From NCBI GenBank assembly GCA_017590115.1, contig JAGGNK010006659.1, forward strand, positions 310,001 to 374,000: a stretch of DNA of 64,000 nt, given 5' to 3'. Position numbers and translations under genes: made by a program. Numbering within the stretch: position 1 is the stretch's first letter; the number at the start of each line of letters is the position of its first letter. Shown piece by piece: positions 26,049 through 38,100 of the stretch. Source of the stretch: Montifringilla adamsi (lineage: Eukaryota; Chordata; Aves; Passeriformes; Passeridae). The notes beneath the pieces are model-generated. The model saw only the letters and a program-made list of their open reading frames with translations, was not told where the DNA came from and made no database searches.

Positions 26049-26054
26049 TAGGTG

Positions 26055-28924
26055 ATCATTAAATTTATAGCTTGTATGCTGAGATGTACACAGCATCTCC
26101 AAATTAAAAATACATCTTTGTAGCTTCCAATTTGTCATTTTTCATTTCCAATATCTGCAATATAATTAAACTTGTGCACCTTGGTACTAATACTTATTAT
26201 TATTTATATGTTTTGCATTTATGTATTTAGGTTTCTAAGTTTTGATACACCTTACTTTTGAAAGTTCCTGTTCATTACATTTGGTTTGGGATAGTCATAT
26301 TGGGTAACACTTTTTCCCTCATTTCAAGAGGATTAAGAATATTATGTCCTGTAACTCATTTTGAATGCTTCTATTCTTTTACAAGACCCAAGAATAGTGC
26401 AGAATATGTTCTTCCTAAAAAACATTGAAATAATGCTGTGTAAAGGCAATTTTTCTCACTGCATAAAGTAACACTTCAGAATATTCTATGATATATTAAT
26501 GGTCTCTTTACACAGTTATGATGCCAGGCATCCCTGGGCAAGGGAAAGAAATGCATGGATAAAGGGTAGACCAGATCTGCCACAACTTTCAGCTCTTTTT
26601 GGTGAATGTTTATCTTTGAATAGAAAAAAACTGGGCTGAGCATATATGCGCCTCCCATGTGGTCTGTAATTAGGTAGTCATCGTGGAGCTACCACTTTTC
26701 CACTCATGCAACAACTTCTTGTGATAAAACAGTTTCAGTGTTAACTTATGCATGAGATTAGTTTATCCTATAGGTGTCAGGGAGGTCTGAATCTCCCTGA
26801 ACCTACTGGAATGAATGGGGTTTTCACACAACTGCTGGTGTTCAAGAGAGTATCGTAACTCCCTCATTGTGGGCTCTCTGTGTGCGTGAAGTCATTGAGC
26901 TGTCTCAAACTATGTTTGTGCTGCAGTCAGAACTTTTAAACTTGTCAAAGTAATTTTCACCACAGATATAGAAATTTACTTCATTGTAATTTTTTTCACA
27001 TGGAAAAATCAACCCTTCAGAAATTTCAAGTAACTGTCTCCTTTTTTGTTGCTTTTCTGAAACCAAATTAGCATTTTCATATAAAGTTAAACCGAAAGAA
27101 GCCTTATCCAGTATTTTCTTTGGAAATGCCTCAGGGGGGCTTATATAAGCTATTAGTGCTCTTTTCAATTTCTGTTGGGAAAGTGGAAAAAATATTTATG
27201 TACATAAGACTTTAAAAATGCTATCTTAAAGTACTAAATTGATTGTGAAGATGAGCTAAATAGCTCCACAATTGCAAGTTTATAGTCATATGTCATTTAT
27301 TAGTACATGGCAAACTCTGTCAGAGGAAAAGCTTAGCGTGAAAATTAATTTGATAAAATATATTTGTTGCTTACTTATAGTCTTTTGAAAGCATTAAAAT
27401 ATGATATGAAGTGGGTTCTATCTTTGACCTGATGAAGCAATATTTATTTTGTAAAACAATGTATCTCTTTGCTACTAGAAAATAACAAGAAATAGTTGCT
27501 GCGTAATATTCCTATTGCTCATGCTTTATTTCTTCAATGTAGAGTATAGCTTTTCTTCAATGGTATGATCAAACATTGGTATGAAGACATTTCATTATCA
27601 AAATCATTGAAATAACAGTTTCTTAGTTATAGGTTTATAACCTTAGTTATAAACAAGGTGGTTTTCAGTAATTGCATTATTATTACTGAATTATGTATAT
27701 ATTTTTTAGGGGATGTTTGTTATTCTTTCCAATTTTCCTTTTTTATTTTATGTAAAATTCAACATGAAATGCAAAGATACATACACAGTCATGAAATCAA
27801 TGATACCTTTGAGACAAGAAATTTTTTCTCTGAATCTTTCCCTTTATTTCTTAATATAATAATTTCTGTCTTTTGTTATTTCTCTAACACATTTGCTGAA
27901 AGGAGTGAAAATGAAATGTAAGCTTCTGAAAAGTACTAGTGCACCTTGAAAATAACACAAGCCATAATGCTGTTGAAGAATTCAGAAGACTGAAAAATGC
28001 TACAGTATTTAGGTTAGCATTTCCAAACACATGTGCTATATCCAGGCTGTATTTCTTAAACCATCTGTTATGATCTTCATCACTATTTACTGGGTATTTT
28101 TTCAGTTGTTTTTAACAGATTTTTTATCTGGATTAATCAGTTTTGTTTTATTATATAAATATAGTATTTCATATTCTCATGCTTTGAAAACATTTGAAAG
28201 TACAGGTCAGGATTCATTCAAAGAAACAATTTAAGCAGGTAGATTTTAATGAAGTTTTAGCATCTCCTATCTGCTGAAAAACATTGTAATTCATAGTAAC
28301 TAAAATTCCTACTAAATATTAAAAAAAGACCTAAAAATGTTATTATTGAACAAATCTTTAATGCTACTCTTCTTTCAGCTCCTCCACGTGAATTTGCCTG
28401 TGCTTTCTGTTAAATTTTCTTAGGACTAGCAGGAATTACCATTGCTCATGAAAGGAATGATTCTCTTAATTAGCTTGTGTATATTTGGAGGTGTTGGTCT
28501 TTCTTAAGGCCTATAGTTTAAACTCCACGTCATGGTACTGTTACAAAACATGTCTTGTCCTTTCATGTCCTATGCTCAACGCATCTTTTTTTGCAGTTGC
28601 TACAGTCCCTTTGAAGATGTAGCAGTTAACTTTGCTAAAGTAAACCTCTTTCCATGCAGTTAGAGGTACAGGGGAAAGAAGATCTGAGAAGAAACAGCAC
28701 TCTGCTAATTTCTGATGAGCAAAATTCATCTATGGAAAGTCAGTTTTGGGGTGAAGATGAAAGTCTTCATACCTACAAAACTTTGTCCTCTATTTGTGCT
28801 CTGCTTCCTGTATGTACACAGCATTCCTTTTGTAGCACAGCAATTAATATTTCAGGATCTTAAGTAGTCAAAAGTAGATGGCCCCCATTGCAGCAAACAC
28901 CTCATGACAGAACAGCAGAGATTA
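26055..28924. other. AT-rich single-copy DNA
   Basis: No gene is recognised. Frames of 60-87 codons are scattered on both strands with no domain content. Confidence 0.5.
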
Positions 28925-28930
28925 AGAGAC

Positions 28931-29685
28931 TGTGGTGGGCTGACCTTGGCAGGATGTCAGGTGCCCACAAAACTTCTCTATTGCTCCTCCTTATCAACAA
29001 GAGCAGGGACACAAAATATCATGAAAGGCTCTTGGCCTGAGACAAGGACAGGGAGCAATTGCTCACTAATTACTAACATGGACAAAACAGATTCAATTCA
29101 GAAGTTCTTGAGAGTAGAATAATGAGAAATAAGGACAAACCTAAAAAATTGTTCCCACTCTTCCATCTTAGGTTCAGCTTGAGTCTGATTTTTCTTTCTC
29201 CCCTTGATCAGCATAGGGGGATAGGAAATGAGGATTGTGGTCTGTTCATAAGATTATTCTCTGCCACTCTTTCCTCCTCATGCTCTTCCCCTTCTCTGGA
29301 CCCACCAGGAGACAGTTCAGAAGATAGTTCTCCACAAACTTCTCCAATGTGGATCCTTTTCACTGGCTGCACTTCTTAATGAACTTCTCCAATGTGGGTC
29401 TCCCATGTGATATAGTTCTTCAGGAACAGACTGCTCCAACATGGCTCCACTGTGGATATCTGCTGCTCCATGGACCTCTATGGACTGCAGGGGTACAGTC
29501 AGCCTCACCATGTTCTTTACCAACTCCTGCAAGGGAATTTCAGCTCTGCGGCCTGGAACCAGGTCCATCTTGGAATCTGCTGAAACTTGCTGTACCAGAC
29601 ATGGCAGCAGCCTTTGGCAGCTTCTCCCAGAACACACCGCCGTGGCATCCTCACTGCCCATACTTGGCCACAGGAACTCAATATA
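28931..29685 (-). mobile_element. ERV LTR with ~45-bp internal minisatellite, minus strand (family B)
   Basis: The plus strand begins TGTGGTGGGCTGACCTTGG, the complement of an LTR 3' end. It continues with 'gtcaggtgcccac', a reversed U5, and a pyrimidine-rich part. Inside is a diverged tandem array with a period of about 45 bases: the word AACTTCTCCAATGTGG starts at 29337 and again at 29382, with a weaker third copy about 45 bases on. The far edge is near 29685. The flanks GAGAC (28926-28930) and GAGAA (29686-29690) could be an imperfect 5-bp target duplication. The copy at 60430-61394 is the same family in opposite orientation. Reading frames of 125 and 145 codons over the element (29317-29694 and 29349-29786) are by-products of GC-rich repeat sequence and show no retroviral protein domain. 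Confidence 0.8.
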
Positions 29686-29690
29686 GAGAA

Positions 29691-32600
29691 ACAAGGCAAA
29701 GTAAGGCTGCTTGGGACAGTCTCTTGATGGAAAAAAACATAGAGGTGCGTGGAACAGCTGAAATGAACAGGTACTTCATTTTGTAGGGAGTTGTCATTGC
29801 CTTTTTTAAGGTTAACAAATTTTATGGGACAATATCCACTTTTGAAGTCAGAAACTCACACTTCTTTTCCTGGATGACACTGGTAGAGACTGCATCAAAA
29901 ATATATCTCTGTGGCCAACTTGGAAAAGCTGTACAGTTTGCCCCATGGTAATACACATTACCATAAAAATCCAACACAAAATAAAAAAAATAAAATACAC
30001 ACAATTGTGAAACTACCATAAAGCTTGCAAATTATTTATAATATGACTTACTGAAATCCTTTTAGTCCTGATTTTTTGTATGACTATATGATTCACTAGC
30101 CTTTAAGCATTTAATTAACTCTCTAAGGGCTTTAATACTTGAATGGTCTCTCTCATAAAATATTTGACACAGCAATGCTTGCCTTTTTATGCTATGATTC
30201 ATTACTGCATTTTCTTAATTAGTTTAACTGTAAGGTTAAAATAAAGACATATATACTATGTAGTTAGTACTTAGTAACAAGTCTGAGATCTAAAGACAGG
30301 TTTTCGTTACCCCTGAATATATTGCTCATGGATTTTGAATTATAGCTGTCCTGTACCTTAATAATTTTTGCATTGTGAATACCTAAGAAAATTACAAGAT
30401 CATAGGATAAAGCAGAACATAATTTTTAGATTATCATCTTGATACGTGTCATAGTGTTTTATAAATGCAATTAGAACTGGTAGTTCTAAACCTAAAATTG
30501 AGACAGAAATATCAAACATAATGAATATTCAAATGAAAATAAAATTTCCAAGGTGTTTAACTAATATAGCTTATAATAAGACAATTCTTTGCTGGTAACA
30601 CTTCACTTGTACATAGAGTTAGGTTACAGTCCAACTGCATGATAAATTAAATAGCTTCAATAGAAGTTCAAATCCAAATTATTTGTAGACATTAAAATTG
30701 GTACTTCCAATGCAAAAATTGAACCAATGGTTTTGTTTCATACATAACAAGCTATGTAACAGGAAATGACACAAGGAAAAGCTTGCATTCTCAGCACGAA
30801 GAAGCTAAAACCGAAACACAAATTCTTTCTTGTCCCTAAAAATATTGATTTCTCAGAACCAGTGTTAGATACAGTAATTCTAGGAAGCTTGTGTAGCACT
30901 GGTTGTGCTGTACCAATACACTGGGTACAAAATATCTGGCTCTAGGGCTGTCAATCTCAATATTTTATTCTCAAGCACTAAAATGAAAAGAAAATACCAT
31001 TTTCCTAAACCAGCTATGATACAGTGTTGTTCTTAATCATATTTTAGAGCAGCTGAAGGTGTAACAAACCTTCTCTGTCCATGACAAAACTTCATTTCAA
31101 AGTACACTCCAATGAAATTAAAAGTCAGAATTAAAAAAGAAAAAAAAGAAAAGTAAGTCCCATAAAATATTGAAAACATCAAAGAAGACAATTCATTTGA
31201 ATAACTAAATTTATTTTTAAAGAAAAATACTTCCAGGCTGAAAGCTAAACTTAGGAATTTTTAAAAAATGGATTTCCTTACCTATTAAGTAGATAATTCC
31301 ACTGTCAGGTATTGCTTTCCAAAACATTTCAACTACTTAATTTTGGTCTAGAAGTCATATCACTTTGAGACAAAAATGTTTTTTGTGGTGATCATGAGCA
31401 GAAGGGAATTATACATGGAGAACTGAAAGATACACAATTCAACCCAGACATTCTCAGGGCTGTGCTGCATGGGGCTCTGGATCCAGTGTGGCTCTCAGGC
31501 TGTGTTGTGCTGGACAGGTCCCAAGACAACCTCAGCCACCTTACTGCAACAGGCAACTCTCACTCTATCTCTGGGGATCATGCCACTGGTGTGGCCTTGC
31601 CTTTATCAAAATGCTCAGCAAGAAGTTATTGTAACTTACTTCTTTTTAACTGTAGAAATGATTAATAGAGTTTTTCCATTGTAAAGAAAGTCTTATAATA
31701 GCTCAGCTGACCAAAAACGGAAAAACTGTAATGGATAGGGCACACTGAACATGGGTCAGAGTCTTTAATGTTACACTGCTCAGGGCTCCTAGCATCTAAA
31801 GGTATTAATATCACCTGTGCTATTCTTTTACAGTTTTAGCAGTAATGAAAAGCATTTCAAATGATACCTTACAAGTCTAAGTGCCTGTCTTGCTGGGACC
31901 ATAATTAACCATCTCCTCCCAGCACAAGACAAACCCCTAGATCAAATTAATACGATTTTTTTAATCTTGTATCCTTCTGTGACTAAAAGTCCTATAAATT
32001 CATATCTAAAAATTCATTCTCTGTTTCAGCCATCTCTACGGGTATAATTTTCATCTTATTGTTATCATATTTATCCCTTTTTTTTGTCATCCTACAAATG
32101 GGGCGTCATTTAAGGCATGTCCTTCATCCCCCTTTCTCTTGTGATTTTTCAGGATGAAAAATTACAGAAACCTGTGTAGGGCTACTTCATAAGGGCATGT
32201 GGAACAAATTTCGCTTAGCAGCTGAAATTGCATGGCCCTTTTATTCCAATTTCTCTCTGGTTCTTGAACCCCTTACTGTTAAAGTTATTCGTAAAGGTCT
32301 TCAGCAAACCTATCAGCCAGACTATGTGCCCAGAGAGGAACTAAAGACTTACTTTCCATTGCAAAAATTATATATGATCTTTCATGTATCTAGTATTCCT
32401 CTCACCTGTATTGTCTAAATTCTGGAAAACACAAGACAATGTCTGTCTTGAGTCACACCATCTTCCAAGATACATGTTTTCAGTCTTCTTTTTTTTTTCC
32501 TAATGATGACCAGTCATCAAATCCATTCACTTTTCTTTCCAGAGCAAAAGTAAATTATATATTAATATATAATTCATGTATAAACATATATATAATACAA

Positions 32601-33339
32601 CGTACATAATGGTTCAATACTGGTGGCTTAGTGCTCAGGTAGTTTATCACTTAGTACAGGAAATAAAGAATCAAGGTGTAAGAAAGGAAATGGACTAATC
32701 ATTATTTACTTTTACATGAGGCAGCAATTTACCCAGCACTTTTAATATTGCTTGATTTCAGCTGTGTTATAGGTTGTACTGTGTCTTGCTACAGGCAATA
32801 ATTTTCATTTCAGATGGGGTGTCATATATACATGAAGTCAGCACTGTATTAACATAAAAAATTATAGAATAAAAAGGAATGTGTCATTGGCATGTGCTCC
32901 TTGAACAGTTTTGTTCAACAAACTTAGCTAAAGCAATTTATGATCTTAAAATGATCATCATAATTCATACTTGAATATTAGCAATGCTTTTAACTTTTCC
33001 AACCTGCATTCATTTTCAGAAATTCCTGAGCAGATTTTTCAGAATTTCCTGTGTACCCTGATTTCATCCAAATAGAATCATTAACTGGTGACTCATTTAT
33101 TTTCAGGTTTTGAAATGAGTATTGCTTTAAAGAAAAATTTCAGAAAAAATAATATCACATAGAAACCTTTCTAATTACAGATGTTCTCCATTATGTGTAT
33201 GGATATATATACATATATATTTATATAATGTTTAAAGTGAAACTTGAGATTACTCATGAGTTTCCTCAGATACTTTTAATGGTTGTGAGTATATTTTTAG
33301 AGAGGCAGTCTTTTCAGTCTTTTTAGAATTTTTTAAAAA
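29691..33339. other. AT-rich single-copy DNA with one GC-richer patch
   Basis: No gene is recognised. 31450-31620 is GC-richer than its surroundings and carries two overlapping frames of about 70 codons. It resembles an old repeat remnant but matches no family I can name. A TA-rich patch lies at about 33202-33225. A short perfect hairpin with 8-bp arms is at 29945-29964. Confidence 0.45.
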
Positions 33340-33735
33340 TCATTAGGGTTGGAAAACAATTCCAAGATCATTGAGTCCAACCCTTGACCAAACACCACAA
33401 TATCAACTGAACCATAGCACAAAATATGACATCCAATTATTTCTAGAACACTTCCAGCAATGGTGACTCCCTGGGCAGCCCGTTGCAATGCCTGAATATC
33501 TTTTCAGTGAAGAAATTCTTCTTGTTGTCCAAACAGAATTTCCTCTGGCACAGCTAGAAGGCGATGTCCTCTTGTCCTGACACTGGTTGTCTGGAAAAAG
33601 AGGCTGATTTCCACCCTGGGGACACCCTCATTTCAGGCAGCCCTAGTGAGTGATAGAGTGTCCTCTGAACCTCCTCCAGGCTTAAAAATTCCAGCTCCCT
33701 CAGTCACTTCTTATACAACTTACTCCTGTCTCTAG
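33340..33735 (-). mobile_element. CR1 LINE 3' end, minus strand
   Basis: The plus strand gives the reversed CR1 3' UTR (GGTTGGAAAACAATTCCAAGATCATTGAGTCCAACCC-like), then the reversed ORF2 terminus ('cactccctgggcagcccgttgcaatgcc', 'ttcttcttgttgtccaaac', 'gatgtcctcttgtcctg') and 'cctcctccaggct'. The terminal ATTCTATGA words are not clearly preserved at 33340. The copy is 5'-truncated near 33735 and clearly inactive. Confidence 0.9.
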
Positions 33736-34276
33736 TATCCAGAAAGTAATTAGTGTTTGTGGAAGGAGTTAATCAGGTATGCTGTATTCCATCTTTACAC
33801 TAAACAAAAGCCATGTTAACATCTTATCTTACTGTGCTATAATTTGAGTATTGGAACAGGATGCAGTACAGAAGAAATACCCAGTCAAAGAATTTTTTTC
33901 TCTCCTTCAGGTGAGATAAATGTGGTAAGATGATGACTTTCTGCACATTGAGAGTGGAGAGCCAGTGCATTGATTGTCTGCTGATACAGGTCCAATAGCT
34001 GTAGTCTGCACATAGAGGTGGAACAGTTCTCAGCTACTCTTTGGTGAGTTGAAAGAAGTAGTATTGAATTGTTAGCAGAAATTGAGCAACAAAGGAAGCA
34101 GTAATAGGCCTGCTTGAAGCATATTAGGAAAATGGTGTAATACTGATCTTCATCAATATTTCAAGCACTGGTGAGACATTCTTTTATGTTTATAGGCTAA
34201 TGATATTACATAAGTTAAGTTACTGCCACCGCAGCAGAGTATTTCTTGACTATTTATGAGTTACAATAATTCTGAT
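33736..34276. other. Single-copy DNA between CR1 and LTR
   Basis: I see no gene or named repeat here. Confidence 0.5.
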
Positions 34277-34783
34277 TGTGGCAGAACTCAGACCTGCAGC
34301 TAAGCACCCATCCAAATGTTCCCGTTTTCCAATCAGGGTTGGGGAGACATCTGAACAGACAAATATGAGAAAAACTCATGGGTTTGAGATGAAGACATTT
34401 TAATAAGTGCATAAAAAAGGGTTAAATTGCCCCCAAACAAATGATTGAAGCAATCACTCACCACACTGTACCAGCAGATTGATCCAGTCTGCACATGAAG
34501 GCTACCTTGGAAAAACTTGCCTTCAGCTGAAATTGCTGAGTGTAACATTATGGCATGGAATACCACTTTGGTTTGACTGGCTCAGGGCAGTCTTTCAAAA
34601 CCTTTTGGCCACCCCATGCTTTCTCATGAGAGGGCAGTGTGAGAAATTGAGAAGAACTTAATACGGCGCAAACACTGCTCAGCAATAGCTGAAATATTGA
34701 TATGTTATCAGTATTGGTTTAATCACAAATGGTCACACAACACTACATGGACTAATACAAAGAAAATTAACTCTGCACCATCC
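34277..34783 (-). mobile_element. ERV LTR, minus strand (family A, second copy)
   Basis: The copy starts with TGTGGCAGAACTCAGACC and soon has 'actcatgggtttgagatgaagacattttaataagtgc', the reversed U5 and polyadenylation zone also seen at 6232-6716. It shares the reversed 'catggaatacc' and 'aacactgctcagcaatagctgaaatattgatatgttatcagtattgg' U3 segments and a TTAACTCTGC-type end. It is more decayed than the 6232 copy at its left end. The right edge meets a different GC-rich unit at about 34784, so the last bases of the LTR may be missing or interrupted. Confidence 0.75.
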
Positions 34784-35190
34784 TGGTTTGACCAGGAAGT
34801 GAGGTTTTGGGAAAGTTATGGTCAAACCAATCAGTGGCCAGATTTTAAATTGGCACCTGGTGTGGCCACTGGGGACTTGGGTACGCCTCTGAGAACACAC
34901 AGGGGTTAAAAGCAGTGCATTCCCAGAGAGAGTTCCTCTTTGGAGTCCGGCAGGTGAGTGGATTGGATCTCCTCCCCTGCCCAGCTGCGTCTGGGTGGGG
35001 GAGGGGGAGGCCATACGGCCTGAGAGAGAGAGAAGCCGGAGCCCTGCAAGATGCAGGGGTGGAGGAGTTCTGGGATGGTTTGGGCAGCCCCCCCGGGAGA
35101 GAATGATAAAGGGACTGTGCAAGCTGGAAATATGATATCATGGGCTGGCACCACAGTCAGGAGGAGAAGGCGGGGGGCGGGGACCAGGCT
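34784..35190 (+). mobile_element. GC-rich LTR-like or promoter-like unit with splice donor
   Basis: The unit opens with TGGTTTGACCAGGAAGTGAGG. It carries a TTAAAA word at about 34906 that could serve as a TATA box. A consensus splice donor follows: CAG at 34951-34953 and GTGAGT at 34954-34959. It continues with a G-rich stretch and a GATAAAG word near 35106 that could be a decayed polyadenylation signal. It is much more GC-rich than everything around it, and the sharp left boundary falls against the family A LTR. I read it as a separate ERV LTR or leader fragment. Short frames on both strands (63-129 codons) cover it without recognisable domains. The right edge is uncertain. Confidence 0.45.
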
Positions 35191-38100
35191 GAACTTTTAA
35201 CTCTTTTAGTGTTGAAACAATAGAAGCAGTGCACTGATTTAAATTCCTGCTTGAGATGTGTTTCACTTATGCTACTTTCACCTGAGTCTAGAGACATATC
35301 AAAATAGTCTTTAAATTTTTAAATTATTTAAGAGTTTTGATTGAAAATACAGCAATCTTGATGTCAAATATTTGTGGGTTCCCAATGCATTTGAATAATG
35401 CCACAGAACATTTCATTAAAGTACTTAGACAATGAAGCAATAACAAGAGATATATTATAAATATTAAAAACATAAAACAATGATAAACAATTGAGTTGTA
35501 CACTCCATGTTTCAAATGTGTTCAGAGAAAAACAGATGAGTTTTTTATATACAGGGAAATTTTGGTTGTTTCTTCTTGATTCCACTCATTCTGATTCTTT
35601 TATCTTTTTGATTCTTTCCTATACACAGGCTCTTGACCTTTGCTGTGTTTGTTTACTATCCTATTACGCCCATTTAGTGACGTCTTAGCAAAAGCTACAA
35701 AATTATTAAACAGAGACAACTCTGTTTAATACACTCTACTATATATATGTCCCAGTAAAATACACTAATATTTAGGTAATTACTGTTTTTCTTCCAGTAA
35801 AGCCTAGTTTCAGAAAGATGACAAAACAGCTAGCTAGAACAAATTTATCTGAAAGGGCAGATAGTTAAGATTACAATTATGCAGACATGTTTGTTTGTCT
35901 TCTCAGATGTGCCAGCAGTGACCTTTTCAGCATTCCCATTGCATATTTTATCAACGAACACTGTATTGACTCTTATGAGAGCTTGCTCATAAGTACAGGC
36001 TATGAATTCAAAGCTTTTCAGTTCTGAAACTGGGAATCCAGCACAGCCTAATGCAGCCTTCAGCATGTCAAAGAGAACTGACGATATTCACTTTCCTAAG
36101 GCCCAAAACTCTGCAGAGCAACATTATCTGAATCCGGTGGAGAGTTGTGCCAGGACACTGAGCATAAGCAAAATAAATCCTGTGAGGTTGGAACATGCTT
36201 ACCAGGACATTTATCTTATTTTGAAGTGAGTGTTTTTTAAAATGCATTAACCTATAAGATAGGAAGTTTCTGAGAATTTTAACCTTTTTTTTTTCCACTG
36301 CCAAAATAGTGAAGTAAAACTCTTTTTAATAATTAAAATTAAAACACTACATTTTTTTCAACCTTTCTAAAGAGATAATGAACATTTTCTATTTTAAGGT
36401 AATTCTGCCAATACTCATTCCTATCATTGCTCCTACTCAAAGAGAGCACCCGTTTCAAAGCATGAAAACACTGGTAGTCTTCAAAGAATGAATTGAAGGA
36501 GGTTTTGGTGTTTGGTTTCAATTGGCTGGTTAGAATTTTTTAACATCTCTTACTACTGTCATCTGGTTCAAGCTTTTTAAGTAGCTGATTTTTTTTTTTT
36601 CCCTGAAATGGTTCATTTAGGGTGGATTACATAACATAAAACATTTGTGGGAGTGGTAAAGTCCTAAAACACTTTGAGATGATAGAAAAATAATCTCACA
36701 ACAATAATTATGAAGCATTGCTTATATTACCTAGATATTTTATACTCAGTTATGAAATTAATTTCAAAAGTGTTTCAATAATTGAACTTAAAAATATTAA
36801 TAAAAAGCTGCTAACACATGAAATAAATGGACTACATGACACATGAAAAAATACAAGGAAATCACACTAACGCAAGTTATATCATTAGATGATTTTCTTT
36901 CTCTCACATACAGCTGCTATATTGTGAACTAATAACAATTATATGTACTGTTATGCCATTTTATTTTGAATACGCCATTTAGAACGGTATGTGTTGCTAT
37001 GTCACCAACAGGGACTTTTTGCCCATTTCTTTGCTAATACAACCCTTTTTATGAGGTGTGCTTGCAATTTCCTGAAACATAAAATTTTGCACAATTTGTA
37101 TGATCCAGAATAGGAAAAATGTAGGCAACACATTGAATCAAAGAATTGTGGGTAATCATAGTGATATAGTTTTGGCAATTTCCATTATATTTTCTGCATT
37201 CTGAATTTGTGGGACACTGATAAGTTTAGTTCATTCAGATGTTCTCAGAAGGTCTGAAAGGAAACTCATATGTGGTCTTGGTGTGAGAATAGCTGTTTTT
37301 CTTGATATTTGACTTTGAGTCGGTAGAATTTATATGCCCCCTTTTCTGCTTCATTGCCCATTTACACATTTTAATTTCTATAGGATCTCTTAAAAAATTT
37401 AATAGATGCATATCTCTCATCACCTTATTCCACTCCATTGCCTTCTTATTATCTTACTAATTGATTACTTGTTGGGTATATAACTGAGGCAAAGCCTGAT
37501 AACAGTTCATCTCCTTCTTTTATGTAAGATGCAAATTAGGGCACTAAAACATATTTCACCATTTCAGAACAAGTCTTTAAAGAACTAGTGAAATGTGCTG
37601 GCCTCTTTGACCTTCATGGAGATAACTTCATCTGCTTTTACATCCTATAGGAAAAACATGCAGAGACAATAGAAGTACTCACCAAAGTAATATATTGCTA
37701 CCATATTTAACAAAAAGAAAAATTTAAGAAGTTTTTTGGTGTTGTATGATGAATTAATTCCTCCTGTGCAATCAGTCATTGGTCCTTTTGCTGAGGCATG
37801 ACAAGTATGCAATTAGTGTCAGTTACATTACACTAGAAATTTCTTTTATATGGGTTACCAGCACTGTAAATGCACTCAACTGATTCATAAATTCCACAAA
37901 GGTGAAGAGACATCATCCTTGAAGAGACAGTAAGCAATGGCAGGTTGGTCAAACCCAGGTATGCCACACAGCATTGTAATTCGTGACTCAATAAAGAAAG
38001 TCTTTCTTACTAGCCAGATATGTTCTTTGTTTGCATTTAGTGTTGGCTCACTAGCATGTGTCAGTCACCAGGCTGAAAGAGTAAACATGCTCTTTCAAGG

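Noticed and set aside
29317..29786. Overlapping frames of 125 and 145 codons on opposite strands
   Set aside because: They cover the minisatellite-bearing LTR, whose GC content lowers stop frequency. No retroviral or host domain is visible.
29945..29964. Perfect 8-bp-arm hairpin (ATGGTAAT / ATTACCAT)
   Set aside because: Short inverted repeats are frequent in AT-rich DNA, and nothing around it suggests an RNA gene or terminator.
34733..35154. Proline/serine-rich minus-strand frames of 82-129 codons
   Set aside because: They are antisense to the GC-rich LTR-like unit and have a compositional origin.
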